Below, one piece after another: positions 23,806-33,102 of a DNA stretch of 64,000 nucleotides. Below the pieces are notes generated by a model that made no database searches, was not told where the DNA came from, and worked only from the letters and a program-made list of their open reading frames with translations. The position numbers and the translations under genes were made by a program. Source of the DNA: an uncultured Bacteroidales bacterium (lineage in GTDB: Bacteria; Bacteroidota; Bacteroidia; Bacteroidales; FEN-979); contig CAILVF010000003.1 of the NCBI GenBank assembly GCA_903837605.1, forward strand, positions 1 through 64,000, written 5' to 3'. Numbering within the stretch: the stretch's first letter is position 1; the number at the start of each line of letters is the position of its first letter.

Positions 23806-26670
23806 ATGAGCGCATTCCTGGAGCAGACTGCAGACTACCTGGTATCGGCCTATGGGGATAGGGTGTCAAAACTTTGTATTGTTTTGCCGAACCTCAGGGC
23901 TGGTTTGTTTCTGAGGAAATTCCTTGCCGCACGCCTGAATAAGACAATCTGGTCCCCTTATATATGCTCTGCAGAGGATTTCCTTGCCACAGTGGCTGGT
24001 TTGAGGCCTGTTGAGCAGCTTCAGCTTCTTTTTAAATTATATAATATCCATCGCAGTATTGAACAGGAAAAAGCCCAGACTTTCGAAGATTTCATTCAAT
24101 GGGCCCCCCAGTTGCTCAATGATTTTGACGAGGTCGACCGATACCTTGCCGATGCAAGACAGTTGTTTTCGGCCCTCACCGATACCCGTGCCATCTCAGT
24201 TTGGAACCCCGGGAACCGGCCGCTCACTGATTTCGAAAAACAATACCTGAGGTTTTACAATTCCTTGTATCCTTATTACAGCATGATTGTGGATGATCTG
24301 CTTGAAAATAAGATGGCCTACCCGGGGCTGATGTACAGGATGGCCAGCCTGGGAATTGAAAAATTCAGTGAGAAACTGCCCTGGGAAAAGGTTGTTTTTG
24401 CCGGGTTTAATGCGTTGACAGCCGCTGAGGAGAAAGTCATGGAAGTATTGAACCGCCGTGGGAAATCTGAGTTCCTGTGGGATGCCGATACATATTACCT
24501 GAATGATCAGGGGCAGGAAGCAGGGGAATTTCTTCGTCATAACCGTAAGAAATGGGGAGGGATGGAATTCAATTGGGTTTCTTCCGGGATTGCCGCAAAC
24601 CCCAAAACCATCAGGATAACAGGAGTGCCTAATAATGCTTCACAGGCAGTACTGGCAGGCGAATTAGCGAAGACCGTCAATACATTCGACGAACGTACTG
24701 TCGTTGTCCTCCACGATGAAAAACTCCTGATCCCTCTATTGTATTCCCTGCCCGGTGAGATAAGGGAGATGAACATTACCATGGGACTTCCGTTGACACA
24801 GACACCCCTCAGCGACCTCATCTCAGTCGTTTTCAGGATGCAACTGAACCGGGAGAAATTCGCTTCGAACAGGGGGAAGGGAGCAAGGCAATTTTATTTC
24901 AGGGATGTGTTGGCACTGCTTCGCCATCCTTATGTCTCCGGCATGGCAACAGGGCTTATGGAAGGAAATCATTTTGTTTTTGACAGTATCCTTGAATCAG
25001 TCAGCCAGGGTAATAAGGTGTTTATCTCTTCGGATGAGATCCTGGATCCCGGCACGGGTTTGTTCTCATTCAATGCCGCCTTCCTGAAACCGTTCCTGAG
25101 TGATTGGCATAGCCCCGGGGAAGCTGTTTGCGCGCTGAAGGAGATTATAGGATCGCTGAGGGATCACCTGATAAAAGATGAAGGTTCCCTGGAACTTGAA
25201 TATTTGTTTTCTTTTTCAAAGATCATTCACCAGCTTGAGGGGCTTTTCAAAGCTTATCCCGAAGCAGTTAAAACTATTCAGACATTAGACAGCCTTTTAA
25301 AGCAAATAGCAGAAAATGTAACTCTCCCCTTTTACGGAGAACCCCTTAAAGGTATGCAGATCATGGGGATGCTGGAGACCAGGGTCCTTGACTTTGATAA
25401 TATCATCATGCTCTCATGCAACGAAACCCTGCTCCCCCGCGGACGCACAGGAAATACCTTCATCCCCCTCGACCTCAGGCTCGAATTCAAACTGCCTACC
25501 TACAGGCAGAAGGATGCCGTTTATGCCTATAATTTTTACCGCCTGCTCCAGAGAGCTAAAACAATTCACCTGCTCTATAATTCCGAACCGGGGGAATTCG
25601 GGGGAGGTGAAATGAGCCGCTTCCTGCAACAGGTAATTAATGAGCTCAAAGGTGTTAACTCATCCGCCGACATAAAAGAAGAGATCCTGGTAATGAGCCC
25701 TGAACCTTCAAACCTCTCGCCTGAGATCAGCATTGAAAAGGATCAAACAGTAGGGGGGCTGCTGAAGGAAAAGGCTGAAAAGGGATTCTCACCTACCGCC
25801 CTTAACAATTTCAGGGCATGCCCGCTGAAATTTTATTTCAGTGATATTGCCGGTTTGAAGGAACCCGACGAAATGGAGGAAGAGATAGATAACCGTATCC
25901 TCGGGAACATCGTGCACAATGCCTTGCACAGGCTTTATAAAGAGTTTGCCGGCCAGGAACTGGATGTGGCTGCAATAAACCGGATGAAGTCTGGGGCCGA
26001 TAAGGCCATCGATGAAGCCTGCGGGAAGGAATTTAACGGCAGGGATGTAAACTACGGCCGTAACCTTCTTCTGGTGAGAGTTGGCAAGATGATGCTCAAA
26101 AGGTTCCTGGATTCTGAGATAAAAACCATTCAATCCTTTAAAGAAGAAGGAGAATACATAAGCATAATCGGGCTTGAACAGAGACTTGAACGCAGTATCG
26201 ACCTGCCTTTGGCCGGTAAACAGGTAAGCGTAAAGATTAAAGGCTTTGCCGACCGGATAGATGCCAGCCGGAAATCTGTCAGGATCATTGATTATAAAAC
26301 CGGCTCGACCGATAAAAAAAGAACAAAAGTTGACAGCTGGGCAGAGTTCGCAACAGATCCTGCAAAAGACCATGCTTTCCAGCTGCTTTCTTATTGCTGG
26401 ATGTACTTGCCAAGGGTAAAGAACGGGGCGGGCGTCGCTGCAGGCATAATTTCACTCAGGAAACTGAAAGATGGGCTTATCATGGTGACAGTGCCCTCTG
26501 CAGAGTCAGGAGACGGCCAGGATATATTATCAGCTTCCGAAATGGCCGAATTTGAAACCAGCCTGAAACAGGTACTGCTTTCCATTTTTGATACAGCAAC
26601 AGGCTTCACGCAAACCAGGGATCTTCAGGTCTGCTCATATTGCAGTTATAAAAACCTCTGCGGAAGATAA
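23806..26670 (+). CDS. addB: AddB-like PD-(D/E)XK nuclease with Fe-S cluster cysteines
   Basis: The 954-residue protein is the second subunit of an AddAB-type repair nuclease. The N-terminal two thirds look like a degenerate helicase fold without a clear Walker A. The C-terminal nuclease carries IIDYKTG near residue 829. Four cysteines, one near residue 671 (RACPLKFY) and three at the end (C943, C946, C952 in CSYCSYKNLC), form the AddB-type iron-sulfur staple. Its start lies two bases after the murU-like stop. The presence of both subunits on one transcript supports a complete AddAB system. Confidence 0.85.
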   Translation: MSAFLEQTADYLVSAYGDRVSKLCIVLPNLRAGLFLRKFLAARLNKTIWSPYICSAEDFLATVAGLRPVEQLQLLFKLYNIHRSIEQEKAQTFEDFIQWAPQLLNDFDEVDRYLADARQLFSALTDTRAISVWNPGNRPLTDFEKQYLRFYNSLYPYYSMIVDDLLENKMAYPGLMYRMASLGIEKFSEKLPWEKVVFAGFNALTAAEEKVMEVLNRRGKSEFLWDADTYYLNDQGQEAGEFLRHNRKKWGGMEFNWVSSGIAANPKTIRITGVPNNASQAVLAGELAKTVNTFDERTVVVLHDEKLLIPLLYSLPGEIREMNITMGLPLTQTPLSDLISVVFRMQLNREKFASNRGKGARQFYFRDVLALLRHPYVSGMATGLMEGNHFVFDSILESVSQGNKVFISSDEILDPGTGLFSFNAAFLKPFLSDWHSPGEAVCALKEIIGSLRDHLIKDEGSLELEYLFSFSKIIHQLEGLFKAYPEAVKTIQTLDSLLKQIAENVTLPFYGEPLKGMQIMGMLETRVLDFDNIIMLSCNETLLPRGRTGNTFIPLDLRLEFKLPTYRQKDAVYAYNFYRLLQRAKTIHLLYNSEPGEFGGGEMSRFLQQVINELKGVNSSADIKEEILVMSPEPSNLSPEISIEKDQTVGGLLKEKAEKGFSPTALNNFRACPLKFYFSDIAGLKEPDEMEEEIDNRILGNIVHNALHRLYKEFAGQELDVAAINRMKSGADKAIDEACGKEFNGRDVNYGRNLLLVRVGKMMLKRFLDSEIKTIQSFKEEGEYISIIGLEQRLERSIDLPLAGKQVSVKIKGFADRIDASRKSVRIIDYKTGSTDKKRTKVDSWAEFATDPAKDHAFQLLSYCWMYLPRVKNGAGVAAGIISLRKLKDGLIMVTVPSAESGDGQDILSASEMAEFETSLKQVLLSIFDTATGFTQTRDLQVCSYCSYKNLCGR

Positions 26671-26759
26671 ATTAAGTCCTTAACGATCGTACCCCATTCC
26701 CGACCGGACCGTCATCACGATCATGACTTCATTCACAACGCCATCACGATCATCACTTA

Positions 26760-28262
26760 TTACTCCCCGAACACGCAGGCCTCATAAGTAAAGAGCTCGG
26801 CGTCTTTCCATCCGTCCCATCCTAAACCTGCCTTGTCACGTGAGCAGTGGCCCAGGAATTCCTCCCTGCTCCAACCAGTCTCCGTTGCTACCTGGGGAAG
26901 AAAAGTCCCCGAGTAATACCCTTTTTTGATGTAAATGCCATGCTTCCCAAGTACAATCTCATCGGCCGAAAATATTTTTTTCATTGGCGAAAGTACCGAG
27001 ATCTCAATTTCAAGCTTGTCTGTTTCCTTAGCGGTGACAGGCGGGAACCTTGTGTCTTCGGTTGAAGATGCGACAGCCATTTGCTGCACTACCTTCCATA
27101 GCGGGACGTCGGCTGTAAAGCGGCCTATGCATCCTCTCAGTTCTCCATTTTCTTTGAGAGTGACAAAAGCGCCGGAATGGATTTTCAGGTTGGGGCTGAA
27201 GTTTTTATCATCCACTTCGGGCGTTTTATGCTCATTTATATACTTGACTATAGTGCTGCGGGCAATTCCAAGGAGTATTTTCTTTTCTTCTTTAGTGAAG
27301 TTGAATTCAGTTGAAGGTGTTGCAGCAGCTGCTGTATTCCGGCTCACAGCGATGGACCAGTACCCGACGCATTGAGAGTGGTCCCCGTACTTTGAATCAC
27401 CGGAATTCATGTATTGAACGGGAGTAATTTTAATGCCTGCATCCCCGGCTGTCATGTATAAAAGCGTAAGTACCGATGTCCAGCCGCAAAGGTTGGTTGC
27501 CAGGTTGGGAATGTTTTTCTTCTCATAATCCCCAAGGACCTTCATAAGGGCATCGGGATTGTTTGTAAGGATGGCATCACAGGTGGCTTTGTCAGTGGAT
27601 TTGGCTTCATTATAAGGAGGATAATGAGAGAAATCGGAACTCACGATAAAAAGGTTGTTCCCGTTAAAATATGGTTTCAGGGCCTGGGCGATCCTCTTGC
27701 AGGTTTGCTCACTCTGGCTTCCTAACAGGATGGGGACTATCTTAAAAGGTTTTTTCATGTGGTATTGCAGGAAAGGAACCTGCACCTCAAGGCTGTGTTC
27801 ATTGAGGTCGGCATTGTAAACATAGCTGAACACGGGGTTGGATTTGATGAGTTCATTGGCCAGCTGGATGTTCACTGCGACTTTGCCGAGAGGCGTAACA
27901 TAGTCCCCGATATTATAAATCGAAGCGCCCATGTAGGATGCCTGGTGGCTGGACCCGATGATAAAAATGTTGTCGTAGGTTTTGTCGGGATCCACCTGGT
28001 TGATACCGCTTGCGGCCACAATCCCGGAGAATACGTAGCCTGCATGAGGACAGATCACTGCCTGCAGGTTTTGGGCTGTGCGTGGTTTGGCTGAACGGAA
28101 CAATTCTGCGAGCTGGGCTCTCAGGGTATCAGGGTTTGCGGGATAGAACTTCCCGGCAGCTGCCGGTTTGCGGTCGGTTTTAGGCCCCTCCTGGGAGGAA
28201 CAACCGTTACTGAATGTGAATGAAAGTCCCATAATCAATACAAATCGGAAAAATTTGCCCAT
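26760..28262 (-). CDS. AmmeMemoRadiSam protein B-A fusion (MEMO1-AMMECR1), exported
   Basis: The 500-residue protein joins a MEMO-family domain (about 30-300) to an AMMECR1 domain (about 320-500). The MEMO part has the three histidines of the family pocket (H73 in CPHAGY, H106 in GSSHQ, H213 in SSDFSH) and D210. These proteins resemble class III extradiol dioxygenases. The AMMECR1 part carries LRGCIG near residue 376. A hydrophobic leader ends FSNGC, a passable lipobox at C21, so the protein should sit in the envelope. It is divergent from the membrane synthase-like gene and the radical SAM gene of the same trio. The biochemical function of the trio is not established. Confidence 0.87.
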   Translation of the reverse strand: MGKFFRFVLIMGLSFTFSNGCSSQEGPKTDRKPAAAGKFYPANPDTLRAQLAELFRSAKPRTAQNLQAVICPHAGYVFSGIVAASGINQVDPDKTYDNIFIIGSSHQASYMGASIYNIGDYVTPLGKVAVNIQLANELIKSNPVFSYVYNADLNEHSLEVQVPFLQYHMKKPFKIVPILLGSQSEQTCKRIAQALKPYFNGNNLFIVSSDFSHYPPYNEAKSTDKATCDAILTNNPDALMKVLGDYEKKNIPNLATNLCGWTSVLTLLYMTAGDAGIKITPVQYMNSGDSKYGDHSQCVGYWSIAVSRNTAAAATPSTEFNFTKEEKKILLGIARSTIVKYINEHKTPEVDDKNFSPNLKIHSGAFVTLKENGELRGCIGRFTADVPLWKVVQQMAVASSTEDTRFPPVTAKETDKLEIEISVLSPMKKIFSADEIVLGKHGIYIKKGYYSGTFLPQVATETGWSREEFLGHCSRDKAGLGWDGWKDAELFTYEACVFGE

Positions 28263-28269
28263 TGTTTAT

Positions 28270-28277
28270 TAACTTTG
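28270..28277 (+). promoter_or_regulatory. -7 box for the membrane synthase-like / radical SAM pair
   Basis: TAACTTTG fits TAnnTTTG and lies 28 bases before the ATG at 28305. No matching -33 element is clear. The minus strand of the same 42-base gap also contains TAnnTTTG-like boxes for the divergent gene. Confidence 0.35.
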
Positions 28278-28304
28278 AAAAAATCAAGGTAAAGGTACAA
28301 AAAT

Positions 28305-30425
28305 ATGGGTAAAAATGCAATACGGGCCGGGCTGTTCGGGCTGGGTTTTATCTCTATTTCCACCCAGATTTACATGCTTCGCGAAGGCTATATAGTGTTT
28401 TACGGGAATGAACTGATCCTGGGCATCATGCTTTCGGCATGGATGCTGCTTACAGGTGCAGGTGCCTGGCTGGGCAGGTTTTTCAAAGGGATCAGCGGCC
28501 CATCGGGCTTTGTCCTTTTTTTAATGTTGCTGCTTTCTGTTTTGCCGGCCCTGATGCTGGTCAAACTTAACCTGTACCGCGCCCTGGTCCTGCCGACCGG
28601 CGCACTTGCCGGTATCAACGAAGTGGTCTATGCCGCATTTCTTGTACAGCTGCCATTTTGCCTTGTCAACGGCTTCCTTTTTTCGGCCTTGAGCAATATG
28701 CTTGGCAAGGCAGGAACCGCCTATTCGATAGAGGCTGCAGGAAGCCTGGCCGCTGGTGCTTTGGTGAATTTTGTACTTCTCTGGCTTTTCTCATCCTGGC
28801 TCAGCATACTGCTCCTTACAGGGCTCTACCTCATTACCGTGGTATTGTTCTCTTTCCACGGGAGGAGGAGGATCACGCCATGGCTTACTTTCCTTATCTC
28901 TGTTGTTCTCCTTGTTCTGTTTGCAAAAACCGATCTCAGGGAGATCTCAATGAAATCAATGTATCCCGGGCAATTTATCATTGAAGAAAAAGAAACTCCA
29001 TATGGCCAGATTATTGTTACCACCCATGAAGGCCAGCTTAATTTTTATGAAAACGGACTGCTGATGTTTTCTTCGGGTGACGTGATCAATAATGAGGAAA
29101 ACGTCCATTATGCAATGGTTCAGCATAACTCGCCAAAAAGAGTGTTGCTGGTTTCAGGCGGACTGTCAGGATCTCTAAACGAGATCCTGAAATATCATCC
29201 GCACACGGTTGATTATTTAGAGTTGAACCCCGCCCTGCTAAATCTGAATGTACAATCCCTGAGAGATTTTGAAAAGAAAGGTGTTACCCTGCATCCTGGC
29301 GATGCCAGGAGTTTCCTGAAAAACTCATCCGCAGTATATGATGTCGTTTTAATTTTGCTGCCTCCTCCATCCAGTCTTCAGCTCAACAGGATGTATACCT
29401 CTGAATTCCTGTCGGAATTGAAAGTACGGCTTTCGCCGGATGGCATAGTGTCTTATTCGCTTCCCACTACCAGTGATTATGTAAGCAGGGCAGGGGAAGG
29501 GCTTAATTCATTGCTCTACTCGACCCTTAAGAAATCTTTCAGGAATGTTATGATCGTTCCCGGGGGAAAAACCTATTTCATTGCTTCCGATGCAGGTTTA
29601 AACCCTGATATTCCCGGGATGATTGATCGCAAAGGGATAACCACATCCTATGTGAATAAGTATTACCTGGATGCAAACCAGATGAAAGAAAGGGCTGGCT
29701 ACATTCAATCAAATATTTCGGGTTCGGCAGGGATAAATTATGATTTCAGGCCTCTCATGTTTTTTGCCCAGCTAAATTACTGGATGACTTATTTCAACAG
29801 GCATTACTACAGTTCGGTACTGTTACTCCTGCTGGTCGTGGCCCTGGTGGCATTGAACCTGAACCCATTGAATGCAGGCTTGTTTACGGGAGGATTTACG
29901 GCAGCAGCCTTCCAGGTCCTCATCATTTTCTCATTACAGATCTATTGCGGTTATGTATTCAGGCTTACAGGTTTCATCATCATGCTTTTCATGCTCGGGC
30001 TGGCACTGGGCAGTAAGGCCGGCATGCTGTTCTTCAAACGTAAGCCGTTTAAAATATACCTGTCACTTCAGCTTATGCTGGCTGCTCTTTCGGTACTCAT
30101 CCCTTTTGCACTTATTCTCCTGGGCAGGATGGGGCTCCCCTTATGGATGATACAGCTTAAGGTCTCGGGGATAACCCTGGTTCTGTCTTTTCTTACCGGC
30201 ATGGAATTCGCTATAGCAATGCGCTTATCGGCCGGCAGAATGGACATAGCCGTTGCTAAAAATTATTCTGCCGATCTGTTCGGCTCTTCCCTGGGGGCTT
30301 TCCTGGTGCCGGTTTTCATGTTCCCCATGCTTGGCCTTATGAATACCGGTTATGCCCTGGCATTGTTTAATACCGCCGGGGCGGCCATTCTTTTTATAAA
30401 GCGTAAAAATTTCGTATCTTTATAA
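28305..30425 (+). CDS. membrane protein with a degenerate spermidine-synthase-like domain
   Basis: The 706-residue protein has about six N-terminal membrane helices, a soluble spermidine-synthase-like domain at roughly 220-410, and six to seven further helices. The soluble domain keeps the Rossmann features VLLVSGGLSGSLNEI and YLELNP. The catalytic aspartate segment normally seen before the substrate loop is replaced by ILLPPPSS, so aminopropyl transfer is doubtful. Similar fusions of transporter-like helices to this fold are common in bacteria, with unknown roles. The stop precedes the GTG of the radical SAM gene by one base, so the two genes are co-transcribed. Confidence 0.75.
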   Translation: MGKNAIRAGLFGLGFISISTQIYMLREGYIVFYGNELILGIMLSAWMLLTGAGAWLGRFFKGISGPSGFVLFLMLLLSVLPALMLVKLNLYRALVLPTGALAGINEVVYAAFLVQLPFCLVNGFLFSALSNMLGKAGTAYSIEAAGSLAAGALVNFVLLWLFSSWLSILLLTGLYLITVVLFSFHGRRRITPWLTFLISVVLLVLFAKTDLREISMKSMYPGQFIIEEKETPYGQIIVTTHEGQLNFYENGLLMFSSGDVINNEENVHYAMVQHNSPKRVLLVSGGLSGSLNEILKYHPHTVDYLELNPALLNLNVQSLRDFEKKGVTLHPGDARSFLKNSSAVYDVVLILLPPPSSLQLNRMYTSEFLSELKVRLSPDGIVSYSLPTTSDYVSRAGEGLNSLLYSTLKKSFRNVMIVPGGKTYFIASDAGLNPDIPGMIDRKGITTSYVNKYYLDANQMKERAGYIQSNISGSAGINYDFRPLMFFAQLNYWMTYFNRHYYSSVLLLLLVVALVALNLNPLNAGLFTGGFTAAAFQVLIIFSLQIYCGYVFRLTGFIIMLFMLGLALGSKAGMLFFKRKPFKIYLSLQLMLAALSVLIPFALILLGRMGLPLWMIQLKVSGITLVLSFLTGMEFAIAMRLSAGRMDIAVAKNYSADLFGSSLGAFLVPVFMFPMLGLMNTGYALALFNTAGAAILFIKRKNFVSL

Positions 30426-30426
30426 A

Positions 30427-31599
30427 GTGAAATCCGAGAGTGGAAAGCGAATCAGCAAGCGGGAGTTCATACGCCTGAGCCTTGCCTCACTGGGTGTTGC
30501 AGCAGCCGGTATAAGGCCATTCAACAGTTTTGCAAATAAACTTGCCGATATGAATTCAATTGTGCCTCCTCCTGCGGGGGGACCTGGGAAATACAGCAGG
30601 GAATCGCTGTATTACGTGCTTACACCCAAGGGTGTCAAATGCCAGCTTTGCCCTAATCAATGTGTTCTTAAAGAAGGGCAGGAGGGGCTGTGCCGTAACC
30701 ATGTTGCCTATGGCGAAAAGCTATTCTCGATTGCTTTTGGGAACCCGTGCAGCGTGCACATTGACCCGATAGAGAAGAAGCCCCTGTTCCACTACCTGCC
30801 TTCGTCGGAAAGCTTTTCCATAGCAACCGCGGGTTGCACACTGGCCTGCCTGAACTGCCAGAACTGGGAGATCTCCCAGGTAAGCCCTAAAACCACTAAA
30901 AATGTGGAGATGTTCCCTGCCCAGGTTGTACAGGAAGCCGCAAGCGGAGGATGCAAAAGCATTGCTTATACATACTCCGAGCCTCTTTCTTTCTATGAGT
31001 ATACCTGTGAAACTTCCAGGCTCGCAAGGGCCCGCGGGATCAAAAACCTTCTCATAAGCAACGGGTATATCAACGAGAAGCCTATTCGGGAGCTGGCAAA
31101 ATACCTTGATGCTGCCAACATCAACCTGAAATCGTTCAGGGAGGATATTTATGCAAAACTCAACGGGGGAAGCCTTGAACCAATCCTGAGAACCCTTAAA
31201 ATACTTAAAGAGGAAGGTGTATGGCTTGAGATAACCAATCTCATTGTCCCCGGCTGGACCGATAAAATGGACATGGTAAAAGAGATGTGTGATTGGCTGG
31301 TTGAAAACGGGTTTTCAGACTACCCTTTGCATTTCAGCAGGTTTTTCCCGCTTTACAAGCTTGCCAGCATACCGTACACCCCCTTGTCAACCCTTGAACA
31401 GGCTTATAATATTGCCCGCAAGGCGGGGATCAATTATGTTTACATCGGAAATGTTCCCGGCACTGAATACGAGAACACATACTGCCCGAAATGCAAAAAA
31501 ATGCTTGTTGAACGCAGGGGGTTTACCGTGACTTCAAACAATATTAAAAACGGTAACTGCGGATTTTGTGGTGCCAGGATCAATGGTGTATGGACATGA
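30427..31599 (+). CDS. AmmeMemoRadiSam radical SAM enzyme (AmrS-like)
   Basis: The 390-residue radical SAM protein is related to pyruvate formate-lyase activases. The cluster motif CxxxCxxC is C137, C141 and C144 (GCTLACLNC). An N-terminal cysteine set (KCQLCPNQC, C90) and a C-terminal CxxC...CxxC pair (C353, C356, C378, C381) should bind metal. The N-terminus, SKREFIRLSLASLG, looks like a twin-arginine signal with Lys in the first position, which would place the folded enzyme outside the cytoplasm. The start is GTG, set by the one-base gap to the upstream gene. It forms the third member of the trio with the MEMO-AMMECR1 fusion gene across the divergent promoter. Confidence 0.87.
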   Translation: MKSESGKRISKREFIRLSLASLGVAAAGIRPFNSFANKLADMNSIVPPPAGGPGKYSRESLYYVLTPKGVKCQLCPNQCVLKEGQEGLCRNHVAYGEKLFSIAFGNPCSVHIDPIEKKPLFHYLPSSESFSIATAGCTLACLNCQNWEISQVSPKTTKNVEMFPAQVVQEAASGGCKSIAYTYSEPLSFYEYTCETSRLARARGIKNLLISNGYINEKPIRELAKYLDAANINLKSFREDIYAKLNGGSLEPILRTLKILKEEGVWLEITNLIVPGWTDKMDMVKEMCDWLVENGFSDYPLHFSRFFPLYKLASIPYTPLSTLEQAYNIARKAGINYVYIGNVPGTEYENTYCPKCKKMLVERRGFTVTSNNIKNGNCGFCGARINGVWT

Positions 31600-31660
31600 T
31601 GCAGCCGGTATGGGGCTGAGGATGTTTCTGCTGAGCCTTGAAAATATGTTCCCGTGTCAT

Positions 31661-31798
31661 CTGTGGTGCCCGTCTGTAACCAGGTCGAGGTATACAGGAA
31701 GGTGATTTGTGGTGCCCGTCTGTAACCAGGTCGGGGTATACGGGAAGGTCATTTGTGGTGCCCGTCTGTAACCAGGTCGAGGTATACAGGAAGGTGAT
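31661..31798. repeat. three tandem copies of a 46-bp repeat
   Basis: Units begin at 31661, 31707 and 31753 and differ at only a few positions. The third unit encodes the C-terminus of the endonuclease-like protein on the minus strand; the other two lie beyond its stop. A base change in the middle unit creates the stop codon. The unit length is not a multiple of three. Confidence 0.9.
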
Positions 31799-32900
31799 CA
31801 GAAAAACCTCCTTCGTACCTCAGGCCGTTATAAGTTCTGAAGGGCTTGTCGCCAAAGTACTTCCGGTCTTCTTTCAACAGGAACGTCCCCCTGAAAATAC
31901 CTACTGAACCAGGAACCAGCCTTAAGCCTCCGGCATGTTTAAGGAGGTTTGCGCTTACCATGAACTGGTCGAGAAGGCTCCATATCCCTTTGTAACGGTG
32001 AGAGCCCTGGCGGCCCGAAAAAGGATACATCAGGTTTATCAGGTCACTTTTATTTTTCAGAGAGTCGGGCGGAAGGGCATGGAGAATATCAGTGATGCTG
32101 GACGATCCCGGTTCGTCATTGAAATCACCCATAACAAGAATATTCGCGCATGGGCCTCCTGATAGAAGGGAATCGATTAAATGGCGAAGGACAGAGGCCA
32201 CATAATCCCTCCTGGGCTGGGATTCGGCATATCCTCCTCTCCTGGAAGGCCAGTGATTGACCAGAATATTAAGAGTATCACTATTGAAAACCTGTCCTTT
32301 GACAAACAGGATTTCCCTGGTCCTGGCAGCTGTGTCAAAAGGGAAATCGATCTTATACGGTTTTGAGTAGAAAACCCTGAATTTTGAAGGAAGGTACAAC
32401 AGGGCAACATCGATTCCCCTAAGGTCCGGAGATTCATGGTGGATCATTCTATAGCCGAAGGGCTTAAGCGGCGACTCGTAGATGAGTTTATTCATTACGA
32501 ACCTGTTTTCAACTTCGCATAACCCTATGATGCCGGGCGGTTCCCATCTGCCGATGGCCAAAAGGGTTTTGGCAACATGATTTAGTTTGATGTGAAACCG
32601 CTTATAATTCCAGCGCATTAAGCCCCGGGATGTGAACTCATTATCGAGTTTGGTGGTATCATCATATATATCATACAGGTTTTCCACATTCCAGAAAACA
32701 ACCCTGACAGTCTGGCCGGAAAACAATCCGTGCTGCTTCAGCAGGGTATCGAAGCTCAGGGGGCCATCTCCGGGGACAAAATTTTTACATGCAGAAAATG
32801 AATTATTTAGACTTAATAAAATGAAAATTGACAAAATAAAAATCAATTTTTGCACGATTTTTGTTGTGAATCTAATTCTGATTATTGAGCCGTTTTTCAT
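31749..32900 (-). CDS. endonuclease/exonuclease/phosphatase family protein, exported
   Basis: The ~383-residue protein has an N-terminal leader ending SFSAC, possibly a lipobox, so it is likely exported. The EEP-fold motifs are present: WNVENLYD near the start, GLCEVEN (catalytic Glu), MGDFNDEP (Asp-Asn) and SDHLPV (Asp-His) at the C-terminus. Family members cleave nucleic acids or phosphodiesters; the substrate here is unknown. Starts are possible at 32912 and 32900; the latter gives MKNGSI and a more usual leader. The 3' end falls in the 46-bp tandem repeat, whose second copy supplies the stop. Confidence 0.83.
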   Translation of the reverse strand: MKNGSIIRIRFTTKIVQKLIFILSIFILLSLNNSFSACKNFVPGDGPLSFDTLLKQHGLFSGQTVRVVFWNVENLYDIYDDTTKLDNEFTSRGLMRWNYKRFHIKLNHVAKTLLAIGRWEPPGIIGLCEVENRFVMNKLIYESPLKPFGYRMIHHESPDLRGIDVALLYLPSKFRVFYSKPYKIDFPFDTAARTREILFVKGQVFNSDTLNILVNHWPSRRGGYAESQPRRDYVASVLRHLIDSLLSGGPCANILVMGDFNDEPGSSSITDILHALPPDSLKNKSDLINLMYPFSGRQGSHRYKGIWSLLDQFMVSANLLKHAGGLRLVPGSVGIFRGTFLLKEDRKYFGDKPFRTYNGLRYEGGFSDHLPVYLDLVTDGHHK

Positions 32901-33102
32901 AGAAAAAATCATATATTTTATACTTAATCCGGCTCGGTTCAGAAAGTGACATACTTATGACTCATAATACTTTAACAATATTTTAACAGAATGATTAACA
33001 GATTTTAACGACATGCCTGAAATATGATTTTTGAGCCTGCGTTTATGAATTCAGGAAGTGACTAGTGACCAGTCACTCATTTTAACCATAAGCTTTAGAA
33101 AT

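Noticed and set aside
18436-26670. Anti-phage helicase-nuclease defence system
   Set aside because: The AddA and AddB signatures, including the Fe-S staple and paired PD-(D/E)XK motifs, are those of the recombination-repair complex. There are no mobile-element marks around the operon.
31661-31798. Possible CRISPR array
   Set aside because: The three 46-bp units are directly adjacent with no unique spacers, and there are no cas genes in the window.
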